Shown in pieces: positions 45,498-56,944 of a stretch of DNA of 64,000 bases (the first letter of the stretch is position 1; every line of letters begins with the position of its first letter). The notes under the pieces were generated by a model, which searched no databases, was not told the DNA's origin, and saw nothing but the letters and a program-made list of their open reading frames with translations. Both the position numbers and the translations under genes were made by a program. Source of the stretch: Ariolimax columbianus (lineage: Eukaryota > Mollusca > Gastropoda > Stylommatophora > Arionidae); the NCBI GenBank assembly GCA_036924085.1, contig JAVGWX010000004.1, positions 7,711,044 to 7,775,043 on the forward strand, in the 5' to 3' direction.

Positions 45498-46225
45498 TTT
45501 GCAACCATACTTCCCCCGAAACCCAAACACTTTGGTTTCCCGGAAGCTGCCCGCAGAGTCATCGAAGCAACTCCTGCGGATCGATAGTCGGCATCGTTTA
45601 TGGTCAGAACTACGACGGTATCTGATCGTCTTCGCGCCTCTGACTTTCGTTCTTGATTAATGAAAACATTCTTGACAAATGCTTTCGCAGTAGCTCGTCT
45701 TGTGGCGATCCAAGAATTTCACCTCTAACGCCGCAATACGAATGCCCCCGTTTGTCCCTGTTAATCATTACCTCCAGTTCCGAAAACCAACAAAATAGAA
45801 CCGAGGTCCTATTCCATTATTCCATGCACCATTATTCAGGCAGCCGAGGCCTGCTTTGAACACTCTAATTTTTTCAAAGTAAACGCGCCGGCCACCCAGG
45901 ACGCTCAGCGAAGAGCACCCGTGGGAGAGAGCCGGCAGACGGTAGGACAGGAGACAACGGGCAGTGAACCGGCGCGAGCCGGACCGCCCGCCTGCGCCTG
46001 AGATCCAACTACGAGCTTTTTAACTGCAACAACTTTAATATACGCTATTGGAGCTGGAATTATCGCGGCTGCTGGCACCAGACTTGCCCTCCAATAGATC
46101 CTCGTTAAAGGGTTTAAAGTGTACTCATTCCAATTACGGGGCCTCGAAAGAGTCCCGTATTGTTATTTTTCGTCACTACCTCCCCGTGCCGGGAGTGGGT
46201 AAGTTGCGCGCCTGCTGCCTTCCTT
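45424..46225 (-). rRNA. 18S rRNA fragment (retrotransposed, 5'-truncated)
   Basis: Minus-strand 18S from AAGGAAGGCAGCAGGCGCGC (46225 leftward) to GACTCAACACGG (ending at 45424), about 802 bp. It contains the GCCGCGATAATTCC region (about 46054-46070; consensus GCCGCGGTAATTCC, so one substitution) and GTAGTTGGATCTC near 46010. Ends at exactly the same 18S position as in chimera A. Not a functional gene. Confidence 0.95.
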
Positions 46226-46490
46226 GCGCGGACCGATTACAAAACCATTCCCGCAGCCTTCCTTTCACACAAATAAAAACTGCTTTATTGAAATCAACAA
46301 ACACAGGATGCATGTTGTTTTGATACTGTTCTAGATATGTCTTGTTTAGCAGTCTTAAATTGAAGATAAGTTAGGTAGTGCTTTTTCCCTGTCTGAGCCA
46401 TGTCTGCTCCTCAGAAATGATATTCTTTGCTTGGGGTTTCAATCTGTTGAATATTACTTCAAGAAAGACCTTTCTGTAGTAGCTAAAAAA
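46226..46490 (-). mobile_element. RTE-like RT fragment next to chimera B
   Basis: Minus-strand reading: YYRKVFLEVIFNRLKPQA (about 46480-46425), IISEEQTWLRQGKSTT (about 46415-46365), LIFNLRLLNKTYLEQ (about 46362-46318) and HPVFVDFNKAVF (motif A, about 46307-46270). This is the I-x-EEQAGFR-x-GRSTTEQIFNLR...DFKKAFD block of RTE-type elements. One stop and several substitutions. It is cut off at 46226 by chimera B. Confidence 0.72.
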
Positions 46491-48150
46491 AAAATTGTTC
46501 TGAAATATTCACGCAGCCTTACATATTTATCATCACCATGTGCCATCTATTTTATGGAACCTCGCTTTCATCACAATATGTCTGAAAGAAACTTGTTCAC
46601 TTGCCAAAACTCCAGCCTCCGTCAGAGTCATACCCAGACATTCCTAGATATATTGTTACCATCGTCTTCTTGATCTACCCCAGCCGCTTTTGCCTGGCAC
46701 CATACCTTCCATCATTGTTCCCTAAAGGCCGTTAAGTCTTTTAATGTAACAAACGTAATTAGATTTTTCTGGCCATAATGGAATTGATAAAACAGTTCTC
46801 CTCTCTGATCAACTCATGTCGAATAGCTAATGGCTTGTTCTCCGTCTAGAATAATGTTTTTCTCTAACATGTTGACTCCATGGATTCGGTTCTTTGCCTA
46901 GAAGTGTTCTAATCGTCTTTTTTTCGCAGCCATCAGCTGTCACAGGAAAACCACATGGTCTAAAGAGTTTGATTTTTGGCGTGTTGTTGGTGATCTGCTA
47001 TAATTTGTTCAGGCGTCAGACTCTGCATTGCCATTACTATTGTTCTGATTTCCTTCGAGCAGTCGCCATTCTTGTAAAGTCTGGAACACAGATACTCAAA
47101 ATGCGTGACCTGATCTATTTTCTCACCATCTACTGTAACGTTATGTTGACATCGTCTTTTGTCGGTGTTCATTTTCTTTGTTTTATTTCTGTTTATATAC
47201 ATGTTTTGTTCTTTACTGTGTCTATTTACAGCTGAAATTAGCTGCTCTAGTCCGTTGTCACTTCTTAATAGTACCACTGTGTATTCTGCGTATCGTAACT
47301 TTGGAAACCGGTACCCGACAATCGTAAATGGGTCGAAACGTACAATGTTGTCTTCTCTAAAATTCCTCATTTTATATTCCGCATATATGTGGTATAGATA
47401 AGGTGAGATGATTAATCCATGTCTTACTCTCTTTGGTACTGCGAACCAATCTTATGTTTGCTAAATACTCGGAAAGCGGCTCGTTAATTTTTAATAATGT
47501 TTAAATGCGATGTATAATATGCACAGGACACACCATTTTCTTCACAATGTTCCACAGCTTTTAAAGTTTTACCATAACGAATACCTTTGTGAAATTAACG
47601 ACACGCGTGTACACGTCTACATTGAATTATCAAAATTGTTCTTATATGTTCGTCATATTGAGTATGTGGTCCCTGGTCCCTCTGTAATTTGTTAAACCTG
47701 CTTTGGACCACGCACATTTTATTTTTCAATCGTGTCTATATCCTTCTTAATTTGATCAGCCAGAGTATATTTCTACCGTCGCTGATTACCGTGATAGTTC
47801 GGTAGGTTGTGCACATCTGTATATTGCTTTGTTTGCGGAAGGGAATATACGTTGATTTCTTCCATGCTTCTGGCCACACTTCGCTAGCCATGTCTGTTTA
47901 CACCGTTTGTGATAAACTATAGGTCGGGCCTCCCCTCCTAGTTTTATTAGCTCTGCTTGTATCATCACATCCTGCGGACTTTCCCTTTTTCAGGCTTTTG
48001 ATTTATTGTTGTATTTCATCCACTTTTGGATCGAGTTCGTTCTCATCCTTTGGTAGGATTGTAACTGATCGCGTTGTGCTATCTTCATATATGGTTCTGC
48101 AGTACTATCTCCGTCTATTCAGTATGTATTTGGATTCTATTAATGTGCAA
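46491..48150 (-). mobile_element. Decayed RTE-like element
   Basis: Minus-strand blocks in order: MIQAELIKLGGEARPIVYHK (about 47968-47909), TYRTITVISDGRNILWLIK (about 47815-47760), RHGLIISPYLYHIYAEYKMR (about 47428-47365), KLRYAEYTVVLL (about 47300-47265, catalytic YADD changed to YAEY), VTVDGEKIDQVTHFEYLCSR (about 47140-47080), then C-terminal NCFINSIMARKI (HIMRR-like, about 46795-46765), MEGMVPGKSGWGRSRRR (about 46715-46665). This matches the RTE/BovB-like order. Dead: both catalytic residues and the frame are lost in places. Confidence 0.72.
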
Positions 48151-48221
48151 TCCTCTTTATCATTGATGACATGTAGAACTAAACGGAACCCCCTTACATA
48201 TTTAGTGCAACGAATTATCTT

Positions 48222-50985
48222 TGTGAATTCCCTCTATATAAATAAAAGAGAAGAATTGGAATTGTATGTATAAGAAGAAAAACCAGATATAATAGGAATA
48301 ACAGAATCATGGACATATGAGGAGATTGCAGATAGTGAACTTGAAATTGGGGGATATATAATGTTAAGGAAAGATAGGATAGTTGGAGACAAGACTAAGG
48401 GAGGTGGCGTTTAATTATACTGTATAAATTATGTTAATATAACGATCAATAGAAAATGGGGGTGAAAAAACAGTGATTGGAGTATGCTATAGATGTCCAT
48501 CAAGTCAAAAAGAGGAAGATTAGGAGCTGATTAGTAGCATAGCAAAGGCAAGTGAAGGGAAATTATTATTAATGGGAGATTTCAGCTATCCAGAAAAAAA
48601 TGGGATATAGCAGAAGATCTTGTAGAGTCAAAACCTTTTGTTAAGTGTATAACTGACAATTTATTTAATTCATCATGTAGATGCAGCCACAAAAGGCAAA
48701 AAAATACTCGACCTAGTTTTTACTACAGAAGAAAATATGATTGGAAACGTTACCGTTGGGTAAATTTTTGGCTCAAATGACCATCAAATCATCCGTTGTG
48801 ATCATATTGCAGGGAAAGAAGTAAACATAAACACGCGAACATACGACTACTCTAAGGCAGATGTTAAAAGGATGAAAGAGGCAGCGAACCACATAATCTG
48901 GAAAGATATTGTCGTATGAACAGATGTTGAACAGGGGTGGGAAAGTTTTAAAACAGTTCTAGAAACGTTAAAAGAGGAGTGTGTTCCATGTAAGGAGGTA
49001 AACCCCAAGCGTAAAAGGTGGATAACTAGATTTGTAGTGAAATGTAGAAGAGCAAAAAATAAAGCATGGAAAAAATATATAGAGGCAGGTAAATCAAAAC
49101 AAACATATGTAAAATATGTGTACAAGCAGAACATGAGCGAATAAAACTTGCTCAGAGGATCAAGACTGACAGTAAAAGCTTCTTCTCTTATGCTAGAAAC
49201 AAACAAAGAACGAAAAACAAAGTAGGCCCTCTCATAGACAGTACAGGGAAAATAATAAGTGAGAATAGGGAGGCAGCTAATCTGCTCAATCAGTACTTTG
49301 GCACAGTCTACACAAACGAGGACTGCTCCAAGATCCCAGAGCCTATATATATGTTTCAAAGGGACATGGATACAGCGGGATTAAGATCAAACTGTACTAC
49401 AGTGGAAATGGGTTTTTTTTTAAATTGGAGGGGTTGAAAGTGAATAAATGTCCAGGTCAAGATGGTATTCATCCAAAATTGCTGTATGAAATTAGAGACC
49501 GACTAGCAAAACCATTGGCTATATTATGTTCTAAATCACTTACAAAAGGGATTGTTCCAAGGGATTGGAAAGATGCAGGAGTGATCCCCTTATTCAAAAT
49601 AGGCAAAACATCAGATCCAGCAAATTATAGACCGGTGAGTTTAACGAGCATAGTCTGTAAATTGTTAGAGTCAATAATCAAAGAAAACGTTGTAATATAT
49701 TTAAACAAATTTAATCTTATTAAAAATAGTCAGCATGGGTTTACTAGAGGGAAATCATGCTTAACAAATCTATTAGAATTCATGGAGGAGGTTACTAAAA
49801 TCATAGATAAAGGGGAGCCAGTGGATGTTATTTTTCTAGACTTTGCAAAGGCCTTTGATAGAGTACCTCATCAAATATTATTTCGAAAGTTAAAATCACA
49901 TGGAATGGGTGGGGAAGTTGCCAAATATTTTGAAAATTGGTTAACGGAAAGAAGGCAGAGGGTGGGCATAAATAAGGAGTACTCTTAGTGGTGTGAAGTG
50001 AAAAGTGGTGTGCCACAGGGCTCGGTTTTGGGACCAATTTTGTTCTTGATATATATAAATGATTTGGACATTGATATGGGATCCATGATTGCAAAATTTG
50101 CTGATGACACAAAACTATGCAGTAGTGTCCCATGTAAAGCGGAAGTGGATATATTGATGTCAGATTTAGATAAAATTCGAGAATGGTCTGTAAGCTGGCA
50201 AATGGAGTTTAATGTAGATAAATGTACAGTCCTCCACATCGGTAGATCCAATATTGAACATAATTACAGAATGAGAGAAAACAATATTAGAAAGATAGAT
50301 AAGGAAAGGGACCTAGGGGTTATAACAGATCATACAGGAAAGGTGAGTGAGCAAGTTAAGGTAGCAGTGAAAAAGGCAAATGCAATGTTAGGTATGATAC
50401 CAAGAAATATTTAACATAGGAGCAAGGAAGTGATCGTCACGCAGTATAAAGCTTTAGTTAGACTTAGATTGGAGTACTGTGTACAGGTGTGGAGTCCTTA
50501 TCATAGAGGGGACATAAACATGCTAGAAAGAATACAAAAACGAGCGACAAAGATGATAGTGGAATTCCAGGATTACAGTTATGAGGAACGACTCAGAAAA
50601 ACCGGCCTACAGTGTCTCTAAGAGAGAGGAATTCGCTGTGACTCAATACATGTTTATAAGATGATCAGAGGAATCGAAAAATTAGCCTATAACAAGTTTT
50701 TTTTTTAAAATTCAGCCACCTACAATAACACGAGGGCATAGCTACAAGCTGACTAAAGAGAGGTCCTGATTAGATATTAGGAAATATTTGTTTAGTCAGA
50801 GACTGATGTCTGCTTGGAATGCATTACCAGGGGAGGTAGTGGAGGCAGGGACAGTTAATGCATTTAAGAATAAACTGGATGCGCATAGCCTTTAGAGCAA
50901 GGTGATGTAAATGTAACTGGTTGTATACAGACTCTACAGGGTCTTCTAAACCAGTATAAATACGTTAAGTTAAGTTAAGTTATTT
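48222..50985 (+). mobile_element. CR1-like element C2, nearly full ORF, disabled
   Basis: Starts in the endonuclease (LYINKREELELYV, then EEKPDIIGITESWTYEE at about 48277-48327), with GGGV, KLLLMGDFSYP (about 48562-48594) and FGSNDHQIIRCD (about 48769-48804). The RT is readable over two ORFs, 49425-49988 and 49998-50414: KCPGQDGIHPKLL, DPANYRPVSLTSIVCKLLE, VIFLDFAKAFDRVPH (motif A), SGVPQGSVLGPILFLIYIND, KFADDTKLC (catalytic FADD). They are separated only by a TAG (49986-49988). The end reads WNALPGEVVEAGTVNAFKNK (about 50816-50875), then CCAGTATAAATACG and TTAAG repeats (about 50960-50985). Several stops. CR1 clade is inferred from GSVLGPxLFLIYINDL and the FKNKLD end. Confidence 0.88.
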
Positions 50986-51225
50986 GTATTTTTTGTTATA
51001 TTTGTAGAATTCATAGCTCCTTTAATGACCACAAGTGACTGATTGTGAATCGTATCCATCTCTTTTAGCGTAGTGTTTCCTGCCTTGCACAACGTTGCTG
51101 ACTCATATTAAAGATGGGGTCCTAATTAGATGGTAAACTCTGTTGAATCCCCACGTTTTCCATGTAATTTTGTCAGGATGACAACTCCACTCTTTAGTCT
51201 GCGGAGGAAAACTAACTTCTGTTCA
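50986..51225. other. Spacer
   Basis: Nothing recognised between the CR1-like element and the minisatellite. Confidence 0.4.
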
Positions 51226-51485
51226 GACACAACATAATGATCAGACATATTAGTCACTGTCAGACACCATAATGATCATATATTTCAGTTGGGTTCAGAC
51301 ACAACATACTGATCAGACATATTAGTAATGCTCAGACACTAGATACTGATCAAAAACATGAGTCGATGTCAGACACAAGATACTGATCAAACATATTAGT
51401 CGAGGTCAGACACAACATACTGATCAAACATATCAGTCGGGGTCAGACACAACATACTGATCAGACATATCAGTCGGGGTGAGGC
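51226..51485. repeat. ~38-bp minisatellite
   Basis: About seven imperfect tandem units built on CAGACACAACATACTGATCA followed by an AACATATTAGTCG-like end. The last two units are nearly identical; earlier ones have small deletions. Confidence 0.88.
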
Positions 51486-52513
51486 AAAATATATTGGCCA
51501 AGACCCTCCCATCGGTTTCTCTGTAGTCATCCATGGAAACGGGCTGTTGTCATGGCAGCCTGGTTAACGAGGTGAGGGTTTGATGTAATCCTCGTTCAGT
51601 AACCGACAAACAGATGAAACAACAACCGCCTAGAGGACTCTTCTGTCCGCCTTCTTCAGCACTGTTTGGATGTAAAGAAAGCTACAAGAAACAGACAATT
51701 AGCGTATTGTGCATGGGCCTATACAAGTTTAAATATTTTTTTGTGGGCATTTAACAACAACAATAACAACGACAACAATAATAATAACAACAACAACAAT
51801 AACAACAATCTATATTCTAAAATGAAATATGTTAGAAAATGCCTTCTGCTTATAGTTGTCCATCACAAGTGATGAGGACCACTCTCTTTGTTTAGCCGAG
51901 TGAACAGTCGTATATCTTGCTGTGTCCGCTGAAATGGGTGACTTACGCGGTGATTTGGATTAAAGTGAGGAAAAAACTGTGACTTTTCTCGACCTCACTC
52001 ACAGAGCCGAAGCTACCCTTTGCCAGTGGCAAGACATTCATCGAGACGACTGGAGATAGCATAGAATCCAGAATTTTCCTCAGGGTTACCACCGAAGCCT
52101 TTCTGTAAACATGTAACGTAACCCGCAGGGTAGAACGGTGGGATGGCATCTAACGCAGTTTTGCCGTGCCTTTTCGATAACCTCAAGAGGTCGTATGGAC
52201 AACACTCAGCGTGTGAGAGGGTCTGGCATCTCTCGCCAGCTGTATTCAGCTCATCATAGGAGCATCTACAATTCCCACGCAAAATTCCTGGAGGTGAACC
52301 GGCAGAACTAATCAGTGAAATACGACACAACTATAAGCGTAGTGCCATTCAGCCGGCGTCCAGACCAGGAAAAACGGATGGAAACAATCACACAAGAGAT
52401 CGAAATAACAAGTCCAGACGGAAAACAACACCACGTTTCCGTGAACACAAGTGTAAATCGTCGACTAGTGTGAATTCCAGGCAAATCTGCGGTCTGGCGG
52501 CATCCACAATGAT
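51486..52513. other. Unassigned stretch with an AAC/AAT microsatellite
   Basis: Holds an AAC/AAT-rich run at about 51750-51810. A 105-codon minus-strand ORF at 52013-52330 has no motif I recognise and is not called a gene. Confidence 0.4.
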
Positions 52514-52830
52514 CCTTCTTCTTCTTCTTCGTTCACTCTCAATCTCACACTACCAAACCTTGAAAGGGCTTACTTAAGTAGCAGAATGGAATAGGTTGTG
52601 TCGTAGTTTACAGCTTGGCTGCGATATTTGCACCTTTCGGTCTAACACATCGGACTTCAGCAAGCATTTTTTGAGTACCGGGTTAGCATTCCCTCTTCAT
52701 CCCTTCGCCTTAGCCAGTCTGCCCTGCTGTAGCCTGTTATCCAGGATCACCGCGTGGAGGTGTAGAAGGGTCTTGGCAGCCATGATTTGCTGGCCCTGAC
52801 GCTAGCAGACAGCTATGGGTCGCTAACCAC
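52514..52830 (-). mobile_element. Possible SINE-related remnant with a (GAA)n tail
   Basis: TTC repeats at about 52514-52528 (GAA on the minus strand). Then a segment at about 52615-52705 whose complement reads TGCTTGCTGAAGTCCGATGT and AGACCGAAAGGTGCAAAT, matching the SINE body (TGCATGCTGAAGTCGGATGC... GGCCGACAGGCGCAAAAT). The tRNA-like head is not clear. Either an old SINE relative or part of a LINE leader. Confidence 0.45.
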
Positions 52831-53174
52831 TGCAGCTCATGTGCTGCTCAGCATCTTGATGCCGATCCCAAACAGTAGAGAAATGTAGACTCGCAGCCAT
52901 CTTTGCCATCTGCTAAGCAACGAAAACGTGTACGTCATAAACGTGTCATCATTTGATGTTGTACACGGATCAGCCATGTTGTAGCTGCATAACAACACGT
53001 CGGTGAGCTATTTTATAACGGTAGGTACTGTCTTCACATCTTATTATCTAACATTATAACGTCCAATTCACTTTTACATTCGATAATGATGTATTTATAA
53101 ATACAATACAATATGGCGGGGCTAAAACTCAATAAGAGTTGACTTCAACACATACACGGTCAAAATGTAGACTT
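52831..53174. other. Spacer
   Basis: Nothing recognised. Confidence 0.4.
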
Positions 53175-53330
53175 ACAGGGGAACAGTCAGAGACGTTAAC
53201 CGATAATGTCATGCCCCCTATCTTATACAGGAGAACAGTCAGAGACGTTAACCGGTAATGTCATGACCCCTATCTTATATAGGAGAACAGTCAGAGACGT
53301 TAACCGGTAATTTCATGCCCCATCTCTTAT
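53175..53330. repeat. Three tandem 52-bp units
   Basis: Units start at 53175, 53227 and 53279, each beginning A(C/T)AGG(G/A)GAACAGTCAGAG and ending CTATCTTAT or CTCTTAT. A few substitutions separate the units. Confidence 0.93.
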
Positions 53331-53979
53331 CATCATCTACGTGGCTACGTAACCCTCAGTTCAAAAGAACTCCACAAGCCTCTACTAACTAACAAAGATT
53401 ACTAGATGGTGTCAGGAAACTGATGTGAAAATATGTTACATCATTTCCCTGATTTTGTGATGACCGACGTCTCAGAATACGCTTCAGAGTTGGTCAAACG
53501 GCCATAGTCTCTATTATTCTATTATAACAGGAAAATGGAGTCTACACATGTTAAAATGATTTACATCTCAAAATATCACATCAGTGCTGAAGTAAAGATT
53601 GCGAGGCAAACACATCTACTGCAGAGATATCTCGAGTATTACTGTGTTATTCATCAACTGTTTAACCGGAAGACTCAACTGGCACCTTTTCACCGCATTT
53701 CCTGTTAGTTCGGTGTTAAGTTCGTCATGTTGTCCCCATCATTCACACATATATTTACTATAGTACAAACTGTAAACATATTCAGCCGTCTGGTCTGTCA
53801 GTTCTTTCCATGAGATGCATCTCTATGTTCTCTCTCCATTGAAACCTAATGGAATATCAATAATAAGCTATTCAAGTAGACATTAAGGCAAACACCAGAG
53901 CGATTCAGTCTTATTTAACACTCGCTTACCCGTGCAGAACATATGTCAGTCATGTCAATCAAATCGAACACAATCCGAT
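53331..53979. other. Spacer
   Basis: Nothing recognised. Confidence 0.4.
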
Positions 53980-54300
53980 AACCCCTGTGAAGCACAGTAC
54001 TTCAACAAATACTTGCCAAGTCGTTCCTGCCATCCACCATTAGTCTTAGTCCATCCTCCCCCAGGCTAATATCTTTCTCAGCGTTTTTACATACGTCTCG
54101 TCTTCACATCCATGGGTGTTTAGATCTGCCTAAACTTCTCTTTCCTTGATGATACAATACCAATGACTGCGTGTTACTGTTATCAGCTGGATTCGGTAAT
54201 GTGTTTCCTGTGTTTCGCCAATGTCTCTTTTTCGTGTCTTCCCTGTTCTTTCTCATAGTTTTATAAATGTGACTTTACCTGACAATTGCTTTCCCACAAA
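53980..54300 (-). mobile_element. RTE-like C-terminal fragment
   Basis: Minus-strand reading: SLVLYHQGKRSLGRSKHPWM (about 54168-54105), RRDVCKNAEKDISLGEDGLR (about 54100-54040), LMVDGRNDLASIC (about 54040-53998). This resembles the GKR-x-x-GRPK-x-x-W-x-R-x and AQDR-x-x-WR-x-x-C end of RTE-type ORFs. Decayed and short. Confidence 0.5.
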
Positions 54301-54339
54301 TCGGCGCAAGCATGCATATATTAGTTGCACGTCCTTGCG

Positions 54340-54355
54340 CCCCCCCCCCCCCCCC
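54340..54355. repeat. Poly-C tract
   Basis: Sixteen consecutive C residues. Confidence 0.98.
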
Positions 54356-54469
54356 ATGGCATAGACCAGTACAATAGAGTGGGCATTGAAGTTGATGTTC
54401 CGTATGTTGTGAAAGACTAAATCTATTTAGATAGTTAAAACAATGATGTTGCTTCTTTCGTACTCTTGA

Positions 54470-55200
54470 AATGTCTATATGTGTAGCATGCTTTTTGTTA
54501 AGTTCCAGTATTGTCTAGTTCACATATCGATCGCCAGAGTTTTTCGTCTATCGTTGTTTCTCAGCCCAGTGAGCTTGTCCCGGTATATTATATTCTGCGC
54601 CCTTCTGTAATATTCGCTCTGCAGTCTGGGTCACCATTCTACATGCACGCATGATTGAATTGTCAATATTGCAGTGTCGATTATTTCCTGTTCTAAGGTG
54701 CAACAAAACAATTTACAATTGAATGTTTATATTATAGGTAGTACTGTAGTACTCGTAATGCTAATGTTGATTGATATCTGAATTACTATGTCACCACGTT
54801 TTTCAGCTGACATATAAATGGGAATTGTGGTTCATCGGCTGCAGCAAACTTCTTTGCCAGTCCACTTGAGTTCTTGTTTTACAGTATTCCATAATGAGAC
54901 GTAATCCATTGAGCTGGCTGCTCAGTTCAGATTGTTTAGCGTATACACCTAGTCGCTTTAACGGAGTAATGATTTTGCAACTGTCATTAACTTTACATAT
55001 TGTGGACCGAGATTAATGTTCAACAATGTCTCAGTTACAATCGTAATGTCATGGATTGTTTTTCACAAATGTTTAACACAATTTCTTTCCTTTAATCCGA
55101 CTGTGTCCTCAACATGTGCATGTTATTATATGTTCACATTTGCTCTCCAATTCAGTATTGGATTCTTTGCTGACATATACTGGGGCCCAGCTGCAGTGTT
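54470..55200 (-). mobile_element. I-group LINE remnant: RNase H and C-terminal region
   Basis: Minus-strand reading: AQWITSHYGIL and GLAKKFA (about 54895-54835; compare QW-x-PSH-x-GI-x-GNE-x-AD-x-LAK of RNase H), then HLRTGNNRHCNIDNSIM (about 54700-54650; compare LRTGH-x-x-L-x-x-HL) and QTAERILQKG (about 54625-54595; compare T-x-EH-x-LQ-x-CP). A decayed element of the general type of LINE-I but not the same family. Confidence 0.5.
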
Positions 55201-55589
55201 GGTATGATTGACTCATTAAACATTGTATAACGTATTACGTTGCACACTTCTGTTCATCCTTGTATATTACTTTTCTTTGGACATGGAATGGTAGTCCATT
55301 ATTATTATTTCCCTCTCTCTTTCTCTTTCTCTCTCTATCTCTCTCTCTCTATATATATATATCTCTCTCTCTCTCTTCTCTCGCACTCTTCCTCTCCATC
55401 TCTTTAAACATATTCATTTGAGATGGGCATTAAAAAGGCCCCTGACTTCAGGTAGGTTTATATTATGTTTACAAAGTAGTTTGACCTTGTACATAAAACT
55501 TATTCATGTCTCATATTGCTAAAATGTTGTTAAATGTCTTTCATTGGAATGCGATGCATGTTGAAGAGATGCTATGCATGTGTTAGTCC
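55201..55589. other. Spacer with CT/TA-rich run
   Basis: CT-rich simple sequence with a short TA run at about 55312-55400. Otherwise nothing recognised. Confidence 0.55.
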
Positions 55590-56944
55590 CTTCATGTCTC
55601 ATAGTACACTTATGTTTCTTAGTACACACCTTTTTTTATAAAAGCTTCATGTCTCTTAGTATCTTCGTGTTTCTTAGTACACTCATGTCCCTTAGTACAC
55701 TCATGTTTCCCAAAACACCCCTTTTTCTTAGAAAACTCCTGTCTTCTAGTACACTCATGTCTCTTAGTACACACATTTCTCGAAGTACACTTTTGTATTG
55801 CTAAGTGCACTCCGGTCTCTTAGTAGCTTTGTGTTTTCTAGTACACATATATCTCTTAGTATCCGTCTGTCTCTTAGTATACTCATATCTCTTAGTACAC
55901 TCATGTCTTTTAGTGTATTCATGTCTCTTAGTACTTCCATGTCTCTTAGTAAGTTCATGTCTCTTAGTAACTTCATGTCTCTCAGTAACGTCATTTCTCT
56001 TAGTTCATACTCTTAGTACATTTATATATTTGTGTTCATCCATGTCTCTTTTTACCTTAATCTTTTAGCAACGGCATGTCTCTTAGTTCAACCATGTCTC
56101 TTAGTTCAACCATGTCTCTTAGTTCAACCATGTCTCTTAGTTCAACCATGTCTCTTAGTTCAACCATGTCTCTTAGTTCAACCATGTCTCTTAGTTCAAC
56201 CATGTCCCTTAGTTCAACCATGTCTCTTAGTTCAACCATGTCTCTTAGTTCAACCATGTCTCTTAGTTCAACCATGTCTCTTAGTTCAACCATGTCTCTT
56301 AGTTCAACCATGTCTCTTAGTTCAACCATGTCTCTTAGTTCAACCATGTCTCTTAGTTCGTTCTGGTCTCCTAGTACATGTATATTCCATAGCACATCCA
56401 TGTCTCTCAGTACCTTCATTTCTTTCAGTGCCCTCATGTTTTAGTACATACATGTTTGTAGTACTTTCATGTTTTTAGTAAATTCATGTTTTTAGTACCG
56501 TCATGTTTATAGTACCTACATGTCTTTTAATATCTTCATATTTTTAGTACTGTCATTTCTTGTAGTACCTTCATGTCTCTTAGTACATTCACGTCTTTGA
56601 GTACCTTCATGTCTCCCAGTACCTTCACGTCTGTGAGTACCTTCATGTCTTTTAGTACCGGCATTTCTTTTAGTACCTTAATGGCTCATAGTACTTTCAT
56701 GTATGTTAGTACCTTCATGTCTTTTAGTACCTTCATGCCTTTTATTGCATTCGATACTCTTAGTACATTCATGTCTAATAGTACCGTCATGTCACTTGGT
56801 ACATCCTTGTGTCTTGGTTCCGTACTGTCTGTTAGTACCTTCTGGCATCGTAGTAGCTTTATGTCTCTTACTATCCCCCTGTTTCTTAGTACATTTGTGT
56901 CCCGTGGAACCGTTATGACAATTAGTGCCTTCTCTGTCTCGCAG
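55590..56944. repeat. Minisatellite region with an 18-bp core array
   Basis: About 1.35 kb of degenerate ~18-21-bp units built on TCATGTCTCTTAGTAC. The core at about 56070-56361 is a regular 18-bp array, TTCAACCATGTCTCTTAG, with about 15 near-perfect copies. Because the unit is a multiple of three, frames stay open on both strands (SLSSTM, LVQPCL and ELRDMV repeats); these are not genes. Confidence 0.95.

Larger units (their letters stand above)
39929..46225 (-). mobile_element. rDNA-LINE chimera B: 18S + LINE-I with intact ORF
   Basis: Minus-strand insertion of about 6.3 kb: (GAA)n tail (39929-39949, seen as TTC), ORF (39961-43869), leader (43870-45423) with the 18S-containing repeats, and 18S rDNA (45424-46225) truncated at its 5' end. 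The 18S/LINE junction (CAACACGG then CCAACACTG) is the same as in chimera A. No SINE and no ETS. The left flank is CR1-like and the right flank RTE-like; I could not find a target duplication. Confidence 0.92.

Noticed and set aside
28271..46225. LINE-I as a strictly 18S-specific element of the R7/R8 kind
   Set aside because: Three copies with clear duplications sit in unrelated targets (RTE-like twice, CR1-like once). An 18S-resident source is possible, but strict specificity is not supported.
52013..52330. 105-codon minus-strand ORF as a host exon
   Set aside because: No recognisable domain, no splice context I could support, and similar chance ORFs occur in other noncoding stretches.
56032..56478. 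Long ORFs with repeats LVQPCL, SLSSTM (+) and ELRDMV (-)
   Set aside because: All come from the same 18-bp array read in different frames and strands. No start context or non-repeat domain supports a protein.
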